Shown here: positions 8,169 through 16,532 of the stretch, piece after piece
Position numbering within the stretch: position 1 is the first letter of the stretch
Layout: every line of letters begins with the position of its first letter
NCBI RefSeq assembly: GCF_014648915.1
Contig: NZ_BMSA01000016.1
Coordinates: 62,001 to 126,000, forward strand
Origin: Streptomyces phaeofaciens
GTDB lineage: Bacteria; Actinomycetota; Actinomycetes; Streptomycetales; Streptomycetaceae
Reading direction: 5' to 3'
Length of the DNA: 64,000 nt
Notes under the pieces: generated by a model
Databases searched by the model: none
Told to the model about the DNA's origin: nothing
The model's input: the letters and a program-made list of their open reading frames with translations, nothing else
Position numbers and translations under genes: made by a program

Positions 8169-10106
8169 TCACCCGATCGGGCGGTGGACGTTCTCCCGCT
8201 CGCTCGGTCCCGGGGTGGTGTCGGCGATCCACGGGCCGTCGCCCGAGGGGTCGACGACGCCCTCTTCCAGCCAGGTGTGGCTGCCCGCCATGACGGCCTT
8301 CACGACCTTGCGGTCCAGGTCGTCGGTGTTGGCCCACAGGCGGGTGAACAGCTCGTCGACCCGCAGCCGGGACTGGCGGCAGAAGGCGTCGGCGAGCTGG
8401 TAGGCCTCGCGGCCGTGCTCGCCGCGGGAGCGCAGCAGCTCGGCGCGGACGCAGGCCGCGCTCATCGCGAACAGCTCGGCTCCGATGTCCACGATCCGGC
8501 CGAGGAAGCCCTGCTTGGTCTCCATCCGGCCCTGCCAGCGGGACATGGCGTAGAAGGTGGAGCGGGCCAGCTTGCGGGCGTGGCGCTCGACGAAGCGCAG
8601 ATGCCCGGAGAGGTCCGCACCGCCGTGCTTGAACTCGCCGTACGAGGACGGCAGCTGGCCCGGTCCCGCGACCAGTTTCGGCAGCCATTTGGCGTAGAAG
8701 ACGCCCGCGTTCGCGCCCGCCCTCGCCTTGTCCTGGAGGGACTTGTCGGGGTCGATGAGGTCGCCGGCGACGGAGAGGTGGGCGTCGACGGCCTCGCGGG
8801 CGATGAGGAGGTGCATGATCTCCGTCGAGCCCTCGAAGATGCGGTTGATGCGCAGGTCGCGCAGGACCTGTTCGGCGGGGACCGCGCGTTCGCCGCGGTC
8901 CCGGAGCGAGTCGGCCGTCTCGAAGCCGCGGCCGCCGCGGATCTGGACGAGCTCGTCGGCGATCCGCCAGCCCATCTCGGAGGCGAAGAGCTTGGCCAGG
9001 GCGCCCTCGATCCGGATGTCGTTGCGGTCCTCGTCGGCCATCTGGGAGGACAGGTCGAGCACCGCCTCCAGGGCGAAGGTGGTGGCCGCGATGAAGGAGA
9101 TCTTCGCGCCGACCGCCTCGTGGTGGGCGATCGGCTTGCCCCACTGCTCACGGGCCTCGGACCACTCGCGGGCGATCTTCAGGCACCATTTGCCGGCGGC
9201 CACACAGGACGCGGGCAGCGACAGCCGGCCCGTGTTGAGGGTGGTGAGGGCGATCTTCAGTCCCGCACCCTCGGGGCCGATGCGGTTCTCGGCGGGCACC
9301 CGGACCCGGTGGAAGCGGGTGACGCCGTTCTCGATGCCCCGCAGGCCCATGAAGGCGTTGCGGTTCTCCACGGTGATGCCGGGCGAGCCGGTCTCCACGA
9401 CGAAGGCGGTGATGCCGCCGGGGTGACCCTCGCTCCTGGGGACGCGGGCCATCACGACCAGCAGGTCGGCGACCACACCGTTGGTGGTCCACAGCTTCAC
9501 GCCGTCCAGGACGTAGTCGTCCCCGTCGGGCACCGCGCTCGTGGCGAGCCGGGCCGGGTCGGAGCCGACGTCCGGTTCGGTGAGGAGGAAGGCGCTGATG
9601 GCGGTGGTGGCGCAGCGCGGCAGGAACTTCTGCTTCTGCTCGGGGGTGCCGAACATCTTCAGCGGCTGCGGGACGCCGATCGACTGGTGCGCGGACAGCA
9701 GCACCCCGATGGCGGGGCTGGCGGAGCCGACGAGCGCCAGCGCCTTGTTGTAGTACACCTGGGTGAGGCCGAGACCGCCGTACTTGGGGTCGATCTTCAT
9801 GCCGAGGGCGCCCAGGGCCCTGAGGCCGTTGATCACCTTGTCGGGGATCTTTGCCTCGCGCTCGATCAGCGCTCCGTCGACCTCGGTCTCGCAGAACGCG
9901 CGGAGTTTGGCCAGGAACTGCTCGCCGCGCCGGACCGCCTCGTCGGTGGGGAGGGGGTGAGGGTGGATCAGGTCGAGGCGGAAGCGGCCCAGGAAGAGTT
10001 CCTTGGCGAAGCTGGGCTTGCGCCAGTCCTGTTCCCGGGCGGCCTCGGCGACCTGGCGGGCCTCACGTTCGGTGACGACGGGCTTCTTGAGGGGTGGTGC
10101 GGACAT
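8169..10106 (-). CDS. Acyl-CoA dehydrogenase, large (very-long-chain/ACAD9-like) type
   Basis: This FAD enzyme (645 aa) introduces the trans-2 double bond in acyl-CoA during beta-oxidation. Residues 1-430 form the dehydrogenase: GALGMKIDPKYGGLGL in the N-terminal helical domain, FLLTEPDVGSDPARL for FAD and substrate binding, and QIRGGRGFETADSLRDRGERAVPAEQVLRDLRINRIFEGST ending the core. The extra C-terminal domain of about 200 residues resembles that of VLCAD/ACAD9 enzymes. The ATG at 10106 follows GAGGTGAG; a GTG at 10115 is the alternative. It stands alone between dxr and the glycan locus. The upstream region contains ACCCGATC twice but nothing I can assign. Chain-length preference is inferred from architecture only. 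Confidence 0.9.
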   Translation of the reverse strand: MSAPPLKKPVVTEREARQVAEAAREQDWRKPSFAKELFLGRFRLDLIHPHPLPTDEAVRRGEQFLAKLRAFCETEVDGALIEREAKIPDKVINGLRALGALGMKIDPKYGGLGLTQVYYNKALALVGSASPAIGVLLSAHQSIGVPQPLKMFGTPEQKQKFLPRCATTAISAFLLTEPDVGSDPARLATSAVPDGDDYVLDGVKLWTTNGVVADLLVVMARVPRSEGHPGGITAFVVETGSPGITVENRNAFMGLRGIENGVTRFHRVRVPAENRIGPEGAGLKIALTTLNTGRLSLPASCVAAGKWCLKIAREWSEAREQWGKPIAHHEAVGAKISFIAATTFALEAVLDLSSQMADEDRNDIRIEGALAKLFASEMGWRIADELVQIRGGRGFETADSLRDRGERAVPAEQVLRDLRINRIFEGSTEIMHLLIAREAVDAHLSVAGDLIDPDKSLQDKARAGANAGVFYAKWLPKLVAGPGQLPSSYGEFKHGGADLSGHLRFVERHARKLARSTFYAMSRWQGRMETKQGFLGRIVDIGAELFAMSAACVRAELLRSRGEHGREAYQLADAFCRQSRLRVDELFTRLWANTDDLDRKVVKAVMAGSHTWLEEGVVDPSGDGPWIADTTPGPSERENVHRPIG

Positions 10107-10218
10107 GAGGCTCACCTCGCCGCGAATCGGGATCTTGAACCTGAATGGTTACCGATGGGTGCTACCCGATCGTTGGTACCCGATCCGGGGTGACCCCGCC
10201 ACCCCTCGCGGGCCCGTA

Positions 10219-11028
10219 TCAGCCGATGGTGACCGAGTACGAGGTGGTGTCGAGCCGGCCCGTGCCCCGGAAAACCTCGGTCCCGGACTCGATTCCGGAG
10301 ACGTACTTGTCGTTGGTCAGCAGCTTGCGCCGGACGAGTGCCTGGGTGAAGTCGTCCAGGTTCAGCGTGGCCCTGGTGGTGTTGGTCCGGCGGACGAAGG
10401 AGTACACCTTCCAGCCGATGTCGCCCTGGTAGATGTCCCACATGGCGCCGCCCAGGCTGACGCTGCCGTACTTGGTGCCGAGCGGGCCGGCGCCGCCCTG
10501 GCGGTTGAGCCAGATCATGACCTCGTCGGTGGGCTGGTCCTGCCAGTCCGCGGTGCTCTTGGAGTGCAGCCACAGGTCGTGGGCGACGTTCATGGTGCCG
10601 GGCTTCGCGGGCAGCGAGAACTCCCAGCTCACGGTCATCTTCTTGCGGTCACCGATCCGGACGGGCAGTCCGGTCCTCGCCTTGTCGACCTTCCAGCCCC
10701 AGTGCCAGCCGAGGACGGTGGAGGCGTACGACTTCACGTCCGCGTCGGTGCCCTTGGCGTTGTTGGCCCAGCTGTAACCGGTACCCCAGGAGATGGTGCC
10801 GCCGTCGGCGGAGCCGTCCCAGACGCACTGGCTGCCGGTGCCCTTGTCCTGGCCCCACAGGTTGTTGTTCACGTAGTACTTGCCGAGCGTGACGGTGTCG
10901 AAGGCGGCGCACTTCTTGCTCGACTCGCCCGCCCGGGCGGCGGTGACCCCGGCGGCGGCCGCGAGGGCGACGGCCGCGGCGGTCAGGGTCTTCGCCCTCT
11001 TCGACAGGCGGGGACGGCGGTGCTGCAT
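10219..11028 (-). CDS. Secreted GH12 endo-beta-1,4-glucanase / xyloglucanase
   Basis: The preprotein has 269 aa with a Sec signal: basic MQHRRPRLSKRAK, a hydrophobic Ala/Leu/Val stretch to about 30, and cleavage near ARAGE. The mature part matches GH12, a beta-jelly-roll family active on beta-1,4-glucans including xyloglucan. The nucleophile is E169 in DEVMIWL and the acid/base is E251 in SGTEVF. There is no carbohydrate-binding module. The start at 11028 has GGAAGGAC upstream; the frame beyond is not protein-like. It is divergent from the LacI gene and shares operator-bearing DNA with it, so it is probably induced with the locus. Xyloglucan as substrate is inferred from the neighbours, not from this sequence. 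Confidence 0.88.
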   Translation of the reverse strand: MQHRRPRLSKRAKTLTAAAVALAAAAGVTAARAGESSKKCAAFDTVTLGKYYVNNNLWGQDKGTGSQCVWDGSADGGTISWGTGYSWANNAKGTDADVKSYASTVLGWHWGWKVDKARTGLPVRIGDRKKMTVSWEFSLPAKPGTMNVAHDLWLHSKSTADWQDQPTDEVMIWLNRQGGAGPLGTKYGSVSLGGAMWDIYQGDIGWKVYSFVRRTNTTRATLNLDDFTQALVRRKLLTNDKYVSGIESGTEVFRGTGRLDTTSYSVTIG

Positions 11029-11209
11029 GGGGGTCCTTCCGGGGCGGGTGGTGCTGACGCCACCCAGTGGCCGCCGGGCCCGGGAAAGGTTGCCGCGGCC
11101 CGCCGCTCCCGGACGCCTTCCGATCGGCGTGGCCTGCCGATCTCGCCGGTGAGCGCTTGCACGTGGTAGGCAGGGCGCACGCCTCTCCACGATTCCCCCA
11201 CAACTCGCC

Positions 11210-11225
11210 GTCGAAGCGCTTCGAC
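11210..11225. promoter_or_regulatory. LacI-type operator 1 (GH12 / lacI intergenic)
   Basis: GTCGAAGCGCTTCGAC is a perfect 16-bp palindrome centred on a CG step, the usual form for LacI-family operators. It lies between the divergent GH12 gene and the LacI gene, seven bases upstream of the -35 box of the lacI promoter. The same 14-bp core occurs at 26847 and 27006. The whole 302-base gap 11029-11330 holds only this site, a promoter and a second operator. Confidence 0.85.
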
Positions 11226-11231
11226 AACCTA

Positions 11232-11260
11232 TGGACACCCACTCGCGCTGAAGCTACTGT
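11232..11260 (+). promoter_or_regulatory. Probable lacI promoter (TGGACA-N17-TACTGT)
   Basis: TGGACA (11232-11237) and TACTGT (11255-11260) are separated by exactly 17 bases and fit the vegetative sigma pattern. Transcription would start near 11267. Operator 1 lies just upstream and operator 2 just downstream, a layout suited to autorepression. Confidence 0.55.
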
Positions 11261-11299
11261 CGAACCACCCTCACCCGGACCTGTTCGCAATGCGCACTG

Positions 11300-11313
11300 T
11301 CGAAGCGCTTCAC
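11300..11313. promoter_or_regulatory. LacI-type operator 2, in the lacI leader
   Basis: TCGAAGCGCTTCAC matches the TCGAAGCGCTTCGA consensus at 12 of 14 positions. It is centred 88 bases from operator 1 and lies 18 bases before the lacI start, downstream of the predicted transcription start. Looping between the two sites is possible. Confidence 0.7.
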
Positions 11314-11330
11314 ACATCTTGGAGAGCTGG

Positions 11331-12344
11331 ATGGTCACCCTCGCCGAGGTCGCCCAGCACGCCGGAGTCTCGGCGAGCACGGTGAGCTATGTCCTCAGCG
11401 GCAAGCGGTCCATCTCCGCGACCACCCGGCAGCGGGTCGAGCAGAGCATCCGCCAGCTGGGCTACCACCCCAACGCGGGCGCGCGGGCACTGGCGAGCAG
11501 CCGGTCGAACATCATCGCGCTGATGATCCCGCTGCGCACCGACATGTACGTGCCGGTGATGATGGAGATCGCCATCGCGGTGGCCACCACGGCCCGCGCC
11601 CACGGCTACGACGTCCTGCTGCTCACCGGCGAGGAGGGTCCCGACGCGGTCCGCCGGGTCACCGGCAGCGGACTCGCCGACGCGATGATCCTGATGGACG
11701 TCCAGCTCGACGACGAACGGCTGCCGCTGCTGCGGGCCACCGACCAGCCGTCCGTGCTGATCGGACTGCCCGCCGACACCACCGGCCTGACCTGCGTCGA
11801 CCTCGACTTCACGGCGACCGGCGCGCTGTGCGTGGAGCACCTCGCGATGCTCGGCCACCGCGACATCGCTGTCATCGGCGAGGCCCCCGCGGTCTACGAA
11901 CGGCACACCGGTTTCGCCGAACGCACCCTCGACGGACTGCGCGCCCGCTCCCGTGAGCTGGGCGTACGACTGCTGCACCGGCCGTGCGACGGCGGATACG
12001 ACGCGATGGCCCTGACCCTCGCCCGCATCCTCGACGAGCGGCCGGGCACCACCGGGTTCGTCGTCCAGAACGAGTCGGCGGTCGAGCCGCTGCTCGCGCT
12101 GCTGCGCCAGCAGGGGCGGGCCGTGCCCGAGGACGTGTCGGTGGTCGCGGTCTGCCCCGAGCAGGTCGCCGTCCAGGCCTCGGTGCGGCTCACGTCGGTG
12201 GCCATCCCCGCACAGGAGATGGGCCGGCACGCCGTGGACCATCTGATCGCCAAGCTGGACGGCCGGGGCACGGACGAAGTGGTGCTGCTGGCACCCGAGT
12301 TGACGGTCCGGGCGAGTTCGGGCCCGGCCCCGGCCGCCTCCTGA
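11331..12344 (+). CDS. LacI-family transcriptional regulator, local to the glycan locus
   Basis: This DNA-binding repressor has 337 aa. Residues 1-55 form the LacI helix-turn-helix and hinge: VTLAEVAQHAGVSASTVSYVLSG, then RVEQSIRQLGYHPNAGARAL. The rest is a periplasmic-binding-protein-like sensor domain (ALMIPLRTDMYVPVMMEI through VVAVCPEQVAVQ and LTSVAIPAQEMGRHAV). The ATG at 11331 has GGAGAG five bases upstream. It probably represses its own gene, the divergent GH12, the ABC operon and the GH3 gene through the shared palindrome, and is released by an imported xyloglucan-derived sugar. The ligand is inferred. The GH31 gene follows 83 bases downstream and may share its transcript. Confidence 0.92.
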   Translation: MVTLAEVAQHAGVSASTVSYVLSGKRSISATTRQRVEQSIRQLGYHPNAGARALASSRSNIIALMIPLRTDMYVPVMMEIAIAVATTARAHGYDVLLLTGEEGPDAVRRVTGSGLADAMILMDVQLDDERLPLLRATDQPSVLIGLPADTTGLTCVDLDFTATGALCVEHLAMLGHRDIAVIGEAPAVYERHTGFAERTLDGLRARSRELGVRLLHRPCDGGYDAMALTLARILDERPGTTGFVVQNESAVEPLLALLRQQGRAVPEDVSVVAVCPEQVAVQASVRLTSVAIPAQEMGRHAVDHLIAKLDGRGTDEVVLLAPELTVRASSGPAPAAS

Positions 12345-12427
12345 CCCACCCCGCTCTCGCGTACTGCCCCCGCTCCGGCCGGGGCAGCCCTTGTCTGCAC
12401 TCCTCCAGGAGCACAGGAGCACCCCAC

Positions 12428-14476
12428 GTGAATCAGCCTGCCGAAAACCAGCCCGGCCAGGGCACCGTCAGCCTCGCGCAGTCCTCCCCCACCGTCGGCA
12501 CCTTCCGGGAACGGGACGGCGCCCTGGAGTGGAGCGGCCGTCAGGAGACCCTGCGGATCGAGCCGTGGGGGCCGGACGCGGTCCGGGTCCGCGCCCGGCT
12601 CGGCGGTCCCGTGCTCGACGGACTGCCGGGCGCCCTGCTGGAGACGGCGCCGCCGACGCCGTACACGATCAAGACCGAGGACGGGCGGGGGGTGCTGACC
12701 GTCGGCGGGCTCACCGTCGAGGTCGACGCCGAGGGCCTGATCCGCTTTCTGCGCACCGACGACGGCAGTGAGGTGCTGGCCGAGGAGCGCGCCCACTTCT
12801 GGTGGCCGGGCCCCCGTCTCTACACGGCCGTCGGCAACGGTCATCACCGGCTGGAACAGCGGTTCGCCGCCTACGACGGCGAGCGGCTGTACGGCCTGGG
12901 CCAGCACCAGCACGGGCGGCTGGACCAGAAGGGGCTGGTCCTCGACCTGGTGCAGCGCAACGCCGAGGTGGGCATCCCGGTGCTCACCTCCAGCCGGGGC
13001 TACACGCTGCTGTGGAACAACCCGGCGATCGGCCGGGTGGAGCTGGCGGGCAACGGCACCCGCTGGGTGGCGGACTCGGCGCGGCAGATCGACTACTGGA
13101 TCACGGCGGGCGATCCGGCCGACGGCCAGCGCCGCTACAGCGCGGTGACGGGCCGGACGCCGATGCTGCCGGAGTGGGCGGCGGGCTTCTGGCAGTGCAA
13201 GCTGCGCTACCGGACGCAGGACGAACTCCTCGCCGTGGCGCGGGAGTACAAGCGGCGTGGTCTGCCGATCTCGGCGATCGTCTGCGACTTCTTCCACTGG
13301 ACGCATCTGGGCGACTGGAAGTTCGACCTGTCGGAGTGGCCGGACCCGGCGGCGATGGTCCGTGAACTGGAGGAGCTGGGCATCAAGCTGGTGGTCAGTG
13401 TCTGGCCGTCGGTGTCGCCGCTGAGCGAGAACCACCAGGTGATGGAGCAGCGCGGCTATTTCATCGGCACCCAGTACGGCCCGATGGCGCATGCCGACTG
13501 GCCGGACAAGGAGGTCGCCTCGACGGTCCAGGTGGCCTTCTACGACGCGACGAACCCCGAAGCCCGGGAGTTCGTGTGGTCGCGGATCCGCGACAACTAC
13601 CTGGTCCCGTACGGCATCACGGCCTTCTGGCTGGACGCCTGCGAGCCGGAGCTGAAGCCCGGCTTCCAGGAGAACCTGCGGTACTGGGCGGGCCCCGGCC
13701 TGGAGGTCGGCAACCTGTACCCGGCCGAGAACTCCCGCACCTTCCACGAGGGCCTGCGGGCCGAGGGCGAGGAGGTCGTCACCCTCAACCGCTCGGCGTG
13801 GGCGGGCAGTCAGCGCTACGGCGCCGCGCTGTGGTCGGGTGACATCGGCACCGATTTCCCGACGCTGCGCCGGCAGATCGCGGCCGGCCTCAACACCGCG
13901 CTGTCGGGCATCCCGTGGTGGAACACGGACATCGGCGGTTTCCACGGCGGCGACCCGGACGACCCGGCGTACCGCGAGGTGCTGGTCCGCTGGTTCCAGT
14001 TCGGCGCGCTGTCCCCGCTGATGCGTCTGCACGGCTTCCGCGACCCGGGCATGCCGCTCGGCCCGGACATGACCGGCGGCCCCAACGAGGTCTGGTCGTA
14101 CGGCGAGGAGGCGGGCGCGGTCCTGGAGAAGTACCTGCGGCTGCGCGAGCGGCTCAAGCCGTACGTGCTGGAGGTCATGCGGGAGGCGCACGAGGAGGGG
14201 CTGCCGCCGATGCGGCCGCTGTTCCTGGAGTTCCCGGACGACGGGGCGGCCTGGTCGGTGGACGACGCCTATCTCTTCGGCCGGGACCTGCTGGTCGCGC
14301 CGGTGCTGGAGGCGGGGGCCAGGGACCGTACGGCGTACCTCCCGGCGGGGTCGCGCTGGACGGACGCGTGGACGGGTGAGACGTACGAGGGCGGTGCGGC
14401 CGTGACGGTCGACGCGCCGCTGGACCGGATCCCGCTGTTCCTGCGGGACGGGGCGCGGCTGCCGGTGGCCGAATAG
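12428..14476 (+). CDS. GH31 alpha-xylosidase-type glycosidase, cytoplasmic
   Basis: The protein (682 aa) has no signal peptide. The GH31 barrel shows the nucleophile D403 in FWLDACEPE and the acid/base D472 in WSGDIGTDF, with the N-terminal beta-sandwich before it (LYGLGQHQHGRLDQKG). The WLDA-EPE form resembles bacterial alpha-xylosidases that remove xylose from the non-reducing end of xyloglucan oligosaccharides. GH31 also includes alpha-glucosidases, so specificity is an inference from motif and context. The GTG at 12428 follows AGGAG with an 8-base gap. It probably shares a message with the upstream LacI gene and acts after import. Confidence 0.88.
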   Translation: MNQPAENQPGQGTVSLAQSSPTVGTFRERDGALEWSGRQETLRIEPWGPDAVRVRARLGGPVLDGLPGALLETAPPTPYTIKTEDGRGVLTVGGLTVEVDAEGLIRFLRTDDGSEVLAEERAHFWWPGPRLYTAVGNGHHRLEQRFAAYDGERLYGLGQHQHGRLDQKGLVLDLVQRNAEVGIPVLTSSRGYTLLWNNPAIGRVELAGNGTRWVADSARQIDYWITAGDPADGQRRYSAVTGRTPMLPEWAAGFWQCKLRYRTQDELLAVAREYKRRGLPISAIVCDFFHWTHLGDWKFDLSEWPDPAAMVRELEELGIKLVVSVWPSVSPLSENHQVMEQRGYFIGTQYGPMAHADWPDKEVASTVQVAFYDATNPEAREFVWSRIRDNYLVPYGITAFWLDACEPELKPGFQENLRYWAGPGLEVGNLYPAENSRTFHEGLRAEGEEVVTLNRSAWAGSQRYGAALWSGDIGTDFPTLRRQIAAGLNTALSGIPWWNTDIGGFHGGDPDDPAYREVLVRWFQFGALSPLMRLHGFRDPGMPLGPDMTGGPNEVWSYGEEAGAVLEKYLRLRERLKPYVLEVMREAHEEGLPPMRPLFLEFPDDGAAWSVDDAYLFGRDLLVAPVLEAGARDRTAYLPAGSRWTDAWTGETYEGGAAVTVDAPLDRIPLFLRDGARLPVAE

Positions 14477-14490
14477 TCGTCGTAACGTGT

Positions 14491-14569
14491 GAACACCCTT
14501 GTGGCAAAAGGAAGTTGGTGGGGTAGAGGGCTGGCATTCAGCTCCCCGTCGCGCCACGAAAGGGTGTTC
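14491..14569 (+). promoter_or_regulatory. Long inverted repeat in the sulfotransferase leader, enclosing its ribosome site
   Basis: GAACACCCTT (14491-14500) pairs perfectly with AAGGGTGTTC (14560-14569). After a two-base bulge, GTGGC (14501-14505) pairs with GCCAC (14553-14557). The loop is 47 bases. AAGGG at 14560-14564 is the only good ribosome site for the GTG start at 14574, so in RNA the stem would hide it. It could be a translational switch. The arms could instead be a pair of DNA operators about seven helical turns apart. Confidence 0.6.
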
Positions 14570-14573
14570 GCCC

Positions 14574-15755
14574 GTGTCCGCTCCCCCGCTCGCCCTCACC
14601 CTCGCCAACCTGCTGCTGCGGCCGGGATTCGCCTCCCGCCGCAGCCCCGACCGCGCGTTCGACCGGCTGGCCGCCCCGGCCGGACCGGTGGACGCGGTGT
14701 TCTGCGCCGAGTTCCGGTTCCTGTTGCGCCACTGGGCCCGGGACGAGCACCTCACCCCGGTCGGCTGGTGGTCGGCGCAGGGGCATGTGCGCCGGCACCT
14801 GGAGAACCGGGCCCGCGTCGGGCGGCTGATCGCCGAGCACCCGGCGATCGCCGAGGAGCCCATCGAGCGGCCGGTGTTCGTCGTCGGCCTGCCGCGCACC
14901 GCCACGACCCTCACCCATGGCGTGCTGTCGCTCTCCGAGCAGCACCGATGTCCCCGCTTGTGGGAGTTGCTGACCCCGGACCTCCAGGGGACGGCCGCGC
15001 GGCGGAAGCGGGCGGTCGGGGCCGCGCGCATGATGGTCGGCGCGATCGAGCTGTTCTCCCCGCGCTACCGGGACATCCATCCGATGACCGCCGAGGGCCC
15101 CGACGAGTGCACCTTCGCCCTGCCGCACACGATCATGCCGCTGTCCCAGGCCCGCATCCCCGCGTACCGGGCCCGGCTCGACGAGCGGGACTTCGTCCCC
15201 GACTACGCGTACCTCAAGCAGATCTACCAGGTCCTGCAGTACGGCCGGCCGCGCCGCCGCTGGGTCCTGAAGTCGCCGCTGCACACCGAGCACCTCGACG
15301 CGCTGCTCTCGGTCTTCCCCGACGCGACGATCGTGTGGACGCACCGCGATCCGGCGGCCGTCGTCCCGTCGTTCTGCAGTCTGATCGAGCACGGCATGGC
15401 CCTCACCCTGGACCCGCTGGACCTGCGCGAGCTGGGCGCCACCTGGCTGGAGCTGCTGAGCCGCTCCATGACCCGCGGCCTCGCCGCCCGCGCCGCGATC
15501 CCCCCTGCGGCGCTGATCGACGTCCCGTACGCCTGGCTCGGCTCCGACCCGGCCGCCGGCGCGCCGAAGCTCTACGAGGCGGTCGGCGCCCGCTGGACCG
15601 ACGCCGACGCGGCCCGGCTGCCCGAGGTGGCCGACCGCCCCAGGGGCAGCCGGCCGCACCGCTACGACCTGGCCCGTTACGGCCTCACCCGTGCGGACGT
15701 CGAGGCGGCCTTCGCGGACTACAACGCGCTGCGGGCCGAGGTCGACCGGCCGTAG
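14574..15755 (+). CDS. PAPS-dependent sulfotransferase family protein
   Basis: The protein has 393 aa. The 5'-phosphosulfate-binding loop is VFVVGLPRTATTLTH (101-115), the G-x-P-R-T/S-x-T-T signature of the family, and VWTHRDPAAVVPSF (254-267) is the 3'-phosphate region. Such enzymes transfer sulfate from PAPS to hydroxyls of small molecules or sugars. It starts at the GTG at 14574, whose ribosome site lies within a long inverted repeat. No transmembrane segment or signal is evident. It lies between GH31 and the convergent GH12 gene, inside the glycan locus, though no sulfated plant xyloglucan is known to me. It may be an unrelated insertion or may modify an oligosaccharide; I cannot choose. 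Confidence 0.8.
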   Translation: MSAPPLALTLANLLLRPGFASRRSPDRAFDRLAAPAGPVDAVFCAEFRFLLRHWARDEHLTPVGWWSAQGHVRRHLENRARVGRLIAEHPAIAEEPIERPVFVVGLPRTATTLTHGVLSLSEQHRCPRLWELLTPDLQGTAARRKRAVGAARMMVGAIELFSPRYRDIHPMTAEGPDECTFALPHTIMPLSQARIPAYRARLDERDFVPDYAYLKQIYQVLQYGRPRRRWVLKSPLHTEHLDALLSVFPDATIVWTHRDPAAVVPSFCSLIEHGMALTLDPLDLRELGATWLELLSRSMTRGLAARAAIPPAALIDVPYAWLGSDPAAGAPKLYEAVGARWTDADAARLPEVADRPRGSRPHRYDLARYGLTRADVEAAFADYNALRAEVDRP

Positions 15756-15783
15756 GGGCGACCGGCCGGCCTCGGCCGCGGTG

Positions 15784-16497
15784 TCAGCTGCTGCTGACGG
15801 TGAGGCTGTTGGTCACGAAGTCCAGTCCGCCCGAGGACGAGGTGATCTCGTATCCGAACTGCACGTCACCGATGGTCTCGTTGCCGAACCAGCCCTTGGT
15901 GTCCTTGATCCACTTGAGGATCGGCAGGATGTTGACGGTGCCGGACGACGAGTCGGACGTGCGCAGGAACGAGAACACCTCGTTCGCGCCGTTGCTGCCC
16001 TTGTAGACGGTCCAGGTGTGGCCGCCGAGGGTGACGTTGCCCTGCGAGGTGCCGAGGGGGCCGACGGCGCCGTTGTAGTTCACCCAGAGCATGATCTCGT
16101 AGTCGTAGTCCGTGTCCCAGATGTCGTACGACGTGTTGTAGGCGCCGGACGACGGGACCGTGACGTTGTAGCTGCTGGTGAGCGAACCGAGCGAGGTGAT
16201 CGTCTTGTTGATCACCTTCTTGGAGTTGGGGTACGACTTGATGCCGCCGGTGTTCGGGTGGTTGGCCCAGACGCCCCAGTTCGTGCCCGAGTTCGCCCAG
16301 ACGCACTGGCTGCCGGCTCCGGAGCCCCAGATGTTGTTGTAGAGCGTGTAGCCGTTCAGTGTCGTGTTGCCCCACTGGTCGCAGGAGTTCCAGACGGCGG
16401 CCGAGGCGGGCGCGGAGGCCAGCCCGATCGTGGCGCCGAGCGCGAGGGCCGGGGCGAGCAGAGCCTTGGCGACCCTGCCGAGCGTGACTGTTGCCAT
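15784..16497 (-). CDS. Second secreted GH12 endo-beta-1,4-glucanase
   Basis: The preprotein has 237 aa with a Sec signal (basic start, hydrophobic to about 30, cleavage after SAPASA). The catalytic pair of GH12 is visible: nucleophile E134 in DYEIMLWV and acid/base E217 in FGYEITSSSGG. It is closer in motifs to classical Streptomyces GH12 cellulases than the 10219 enzyme is (EIMLW and GYEI-GG rather than EVMIW and GTEVF), so the two are unlikely to be a recent duplication. The ATG at 16497 has GAAGGGA upstream. It is the last gene of the operon running down from the ABC transporter, 35 bases after GH95. It converges with the sulfotransferase gene 28 bases away, with only a weak GC inverted repeat between. 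Confidence 0.9.
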   Translation of the reverse strand: MATVTLGRVAKALLAPALALGATIGLASAPASAAVWNSCDQWGNTTLNGYTLYNNIWGSGAGSQCVWANSGTNWGVWANHPNTGGIKSYPNSKKVINKTITSLGSLTSSYNVTVPSSGAYNTSYDIWDTDYDYEIMLWVNYNGAVGPLGTSQGNVTLGGHTWTVYKGSNGANEVFSFLRTSDSSSGTVNILPILKWIKDTKGWFGNETIGDVQFGYEITSSSGGLDFVTNSLTVSSS

Positions 16498-16532
16498 GGT
16501 GTCCCTTCCATGGGTGGGGGGAGTTGCGCGGG

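Noticed and set aside
11151..11160. A further LacI-type operator (GAGCGCTTGC)
   Set aside because: It shares only the central AGCGCTT and is not palindromic, unlike the four accepted sites.
11894..15031. An open frame of more than 1000 codons on the minus strand
   Set aside because: It runs antisense to the LacI, GH31 and sulfotransferase genes, which have clear family motifs and starts. Its product is Arg/Pro/Gly/Val-rich with no motif. Such frames arise because third positions are nearly all G/C.
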